Assembly: GCA_964651755.1 (NCBI GenBank)
Contig: CAZYZD010000050.1
Coordinates: 1 to 15,618, forward strand
DNA: 15,618 bases
From: QNZT01 sp964651755
Lineage (GTDB): Bacteria > Campylobacterota > Campylobacteria > Campylobacterales > QNZT01
Direction of reading: 5' to 3'
Shown here: positions 13,494 to 15,618 of the stretch, one piece after another
How the letters are laid out: each line of letters opens with the position of its first letter
Numbering within the stretch: the first letter of the stretch is position 1
Made by a program: the position numbers and the translations under genes
Notes under the pieces: model-generated
What the model was told of the DNA's origin: nothing
Database searches by the model: none
What the model saw: the letters and a program-made list of their open reading frames with translations, nothing else

Positions 13494-14593
13494 TGGGTTT
13501 AGCAGTAGGTATCGTAGGACTTCCAAACGTAGGAAAGTCCACCACATTCAATGCACTCACAAAAGCACAAAATGCAGAATCGGCAAACTACCCTTTCTGC
13601 ACCATAGAACCAAACAAAGCAGTAGTACCTGTACCAGATCAAAGACTTGAAGAGCTGGCGAAGATTGTCAATCCTGAGCGTATCCAGCACTCTACAATTG
13701 ACTTTGTGGATATTGCAGGGCTTGTCAAAGGTGCGAGCAAAGGTGAAGGACTGGGAAATAAATTTCTCTCCAACATACGGGAAGTAGAAGTGATCTTACA
13801 TATGGTGCGCTGTTTTGAGGATGAAAACATCACCCATGTAGAAGGCGGTATCGACCCGTTAAGAGATATTGAAATCATAGAAGGAGAACTGATCCTCGCA
13901 GATGTTGAACAACTTGAAAAGAAGATCAGCAAACTTCAGCGTGAGGCAAAAACACAAAAAGATGCCAAAGTAAAACTGGCTCTGGCAGAAGAACTTAAAG
14001 CACATCTGGACGAACTACAGCCGGTTTCCACATTTGCCAAAAAAGAGGATGAAATCTTCCAGGAAATAGACAAAGAACTACGCTTCCTCTCCAATAAACC
14101 GATCATCTACGGTGCAAATACAGACGAAGATGGTCTTTTAGAAGATAATCAATACGTCAAAGCGCTTCAGGAACATGCAGCTGCAACAGGTGCGGATGTC
14201 ATCAAGCTCTGTGCAAAAATTGAAGAAGAACTTGTCGGACTTGAAGATGACGAAGCAAAAGAGTTTTTAACAGAACTTGGTATTGAAGAGAGCGGTCTTG
14301 AGCAAATTATCAAAACTGCCTTTCGAAAACTGGGACTTATTTCATATTTCACGGCAGGTGTCAAAGAAGTACGCTCCTGGACCATTGTCAATGGCTGGGC
14401 AGCACCTAAAGCAGCGTCTGTAATCCATAATGATTTTGAAAAAGGTTTTATCCGTGCGGAAGTAATCTCTTATGAAGACTTCATCACATATCAGGGTGAA
14501 CAAGGCGCTAAAGAGGCTGGAAAAATGAGACTTGAGGGGAAAGAGTATATCGTTAGAGATGGCGATGTTATGCACTTTAGATTTAATGTGTAA
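13493..14593 (+). CDS. ychF: Ribosome-associated ATPase YchF (Obg family)
   Basis: 366 residues, the standard length. A universally conserved P-loop protein that binds ribosomes and prefers ATP over GTP. Seen: G1 GLPNVGKST (9-17), switch I NYPFCTIEPN (32-41), G3 DIAGLVKGASKGEGLGN (73-89), His115 matching the conserved His of the family, the non-canonical fourth motif NTDE (209-212) that replaces NKxD and explains ATP use, a helical hairpin at about 135-200, and the C-terminal TGS domain (about 280-366, ending RDGDVMHFRFNV). The frame is open further upstream within pepA, but ATG 13493 has GAAGGAG 6 bases before it and gives the family N-terminus MGLAVGIVGLPN. Last gene of the operon. Confidence 0.96.
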   Translation: MGLAVGIVGLPNVGKSTTFNALTKAQNAESANYPFCTIEPNKAVVPVPDQRLEELAKIVNPERIQHSTIDFVDIAGLVKGASKGEGLGNKFLSNIREVEVILHMVRCFEDENITHVEGGIDPLRDIEIIEGELILADVEQLEKKISKLQREAKTQKDAKVKLALAEELKAHLDELQPVSTFAKKEDEIFQEIDKELRFLSNKPIIYGANTDEDGLLEDNQYVKALQEHAAATGADVIKLCAKIEEELVGLEDDEAKEFLTELGIEESGLEQIIKTAFRKLGLISYFTAGVKEVRSWTIVNGWAAPKAASVIHNDFEKGFIRAEVISYEDFITYQGEQGAKEAGKMRLEGKEYIVRDGDVMHFRFNV

Positions 14594-14598
14594 AAGAA

Positions 14599-14632
14599 AT
14601 TACAAACAGAGTTTTAAAACTCTGTTTGTAAT
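14599..14632. terminator. Perfect 34-bp palindrome, bidirectional terminator
   Basis: ATTACAAACAGAGTTTT and its exact reverse complement, 5 bases after the ychF stop and 16 bases beyond the stop of the convergent gene. As RNA it is a 13-bp stem closed by TTTTAAAA. The tail is T-rich on the minus strand (TTTCTTTT) but not on the plus strand, so it may work better for the minus-strand gene. Confidence 0.8.
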
Positions 14633-14648
14633 GATAAAAACACTCATC

Positions 14649-15618
14649 TTATAGTGTATTATACTGTCCACCAGGATATACAATATTAAATATCATAGAT
14701 TTAACAGCTTTTTTATCCAAATCAGCATCATATGCGCTAGAATAACTCATACCAGGTACAGTTAAACCAAAAAGAGTAGCATCCATTTTCCCTGGATTTC
14801 TCACGAAACTTCTTTCAAATGAATTATTATCTTTCATCTCATGAAGTGTACCATAAACTTTTACACACCAAGGATGTTGTGCATTTTCTACCAAAATACT
14901 TTTTGCATAATCAGAAACACCTAAAGCATCACCTTTTTGAATTAATTTATCAAAATATTTTGCCATATTAATGGTAAAACTTGAATCTACATAATTTTGA
15001 CTTTCATGTAATACAGAATTGATTACATCATTTTGAGTTTCTATAACAATACCAGTTTCTCCTGCCTTCTTACCTCCAAATACCACAGGACTATTTTCAG
15101 GAGTGCTAAATCTTAGTTTGCTACTATTTCCATCAACTTGCTCAACATCCAACTCAAACTGAACGGAAAGGTATTCTAAATCATTTTTATCACCAGCAGC
15201 AAATTTTTCTTTCAAGTTCTCTACACCTGCTCCTTTAGTAAACCACATAACAAATGTTGCAAGAAAACGACCTTTTGTTTTACCATCAGTAAAGTATGGA
15301 TTATCACAATCACAAAATCCTCCATCGTTTTCATTTGCAATACATTGCATATTACAAACATTTGCAAGATATGTACGCATCATTTGATACTGTTCATCCA
15401 GACTTTTCTGTTTTGCAGCTTCTGTCAACTTGATATAATTTGCTGGAATATAAACTTCCTGAATACGATTCTCAGATACATTCCCTTCAAGTGGTGTTTG
15501 GTATTCTACACCATTATAAAATGTCAATGCATCATAAAGTAAAACACCTCCATCATAAGTGTTGATATCATCATCTAAATCACCTTGTCCATCAGCTCCA
15601 CCCAATTTTCCAAAATCT
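14649..15618 (-). CDS. Large acidic protein, C-terminal part, function unknown
   Basis: The frame is open from the window edge (no start visible) to the TAA at 14649-14651: about 322 C-terminal residues. The TTG at 15605 is only an internal Leu codon, as the frame continues upstream. It opens with an Asp/Gly-rich stretch (GGADGQGDLDDDINTYDGG) reminiscent of calcium-binding loops, and about 95 residues in has a Cys cluster (CNMQC, then CDCDNPYF). Later parts are Asn/Asp-rich with strand-like segments (LEYLSVQFELDVEQVDG, KLRFSTPENSPVVFGG, GIVIETQNDVINSVL) and end with IFNIVYPGGQYNTL. Composition suggests an extracytoplasmic or surface protein, but the signal region is outside the window. I do not recognise the family. 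It converges on ychF and shares its palindrome. Confidence 0.7.
   Translation of the reverse strand, partial: DFGKLGGADGQGDLDDDINTYDGGVLLYDALTFYNGVEYQTPLEGNVSENRIQEVYIPANYIKLTEAAKQKSLDEQYQMMRTYLANVCNMQCIANENDGGFCDCDNPYFTDGKTKGRFLATFVMWFTKGAGVENLKEKFAAGDKNDLEYLSVQFELDVEQVDGNSSKLRFSTPENSPVVFGGKKAGETGIVIETQNDVINSVLHESQNYVDSSFTINMAKYFDKLIQKGDALGVSDYAKSILVENAQHPWCVKVYGTLHEMKDNNSFERSFVRNPGKMDATLFGLTVPGMSYSSAYDADLDKKAVKSMIFNIVYPGGQYNTL

Noticed and set aside
14649..15605. Start of the last gene at TTG 15605
   Set aside because: The frame continues to the window edge and the codon lacks a ribosome site, so the gene is cut by the window.
1..15618. CRISPR, toxin-antitoxin, phage or transposon system
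   Set aside because: No direct repeat array, transposase, integrase or terminal repeats; gene order and composition are of a chromosomal core region.

Overview
The window is about 15.6 kb of moderately AT-rich bacterial chromosome. It looks like the phylum Campylobacterota, probably a Sulfurimonas/Sulfurovum-type or related non-pathogenic lineage. The basis is protein resemblance and gene order (metY-metX-xseB-nitrilase-like-thiF; rpiB-apt; pepA-ychF), tight operons with 1-4 bp overlaps, and promoters with a good (often extended) -10 box behind T-rich DNA and little or no -35. Genus is not settled by the sequence. There are no tRNAs, CRISPR arrays, insertion sequences or phage genes. The stable RNA gene is RNase P RNA (rnpB).

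Region 1 (1-3970, + strand) is one tight operon. It holds the end of metY (O-acetylhomoserine sulfhydrylase), metX (homoserine O-acetyltransferase, TTG start), xseB (exonuclease VII small subunit), a nitrilase-fold protein without catalytic Cys, a short ThiF/MoeB-type E1-like protein without CxxC zinc motifs, and a 71-residue acidic protein. It ends at a hairpin shared with the convergent gene. MetX and MetY together make homocysteine from homoserine, acetyl-CoA and sulfide.

Region 2 (4007-5142, - strand) has two exported proteins. One is Cys-rich and looks like a 17-kDa-antigen/glycine-zipper protein that lost its zipper. The other is a signal-peptide thioredoxin with WCGPC. Each has its own signals.

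Region 3 (5321-8716, + strand) has rnpB, then an FtsH-like protein without membrane segments in which the AAA+ ATPase motifs are degenerate but the zinc protease motifs (HEAAH, distal Asp) are intact. A patatin-like phospholipase follows 9 bp downstream. A 'host attachment' family protein (possibly baeRF-like) comes next with its own strong promoter, ribosome site and terminator.

Region 4 (8748-14632, + strand) is an eight-gene operon with almost no gaps: rpiB, a membrane-anchored coiled-coil protein, a 28-residue one-helix membrane protein, apt, trpB, a DedA-family protein, pepA and ychF. It closes with a perfect 34-bp palindrome.

Region 5 (14649-15618, - strand) is the C-terminal part of an unrecognised acidic, probably extracytoplasmic protein that runs off the window.

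The most unusual items are the FtsH-like protein with a dead ATPase and live protease next to a patatin, the Cys-less nitrilase paired with a Cys-poor E1-like protein, the zipper-less 17-kDa-antigen relative, and the 28-residue membrane protein in the rpiB-ychF operon.
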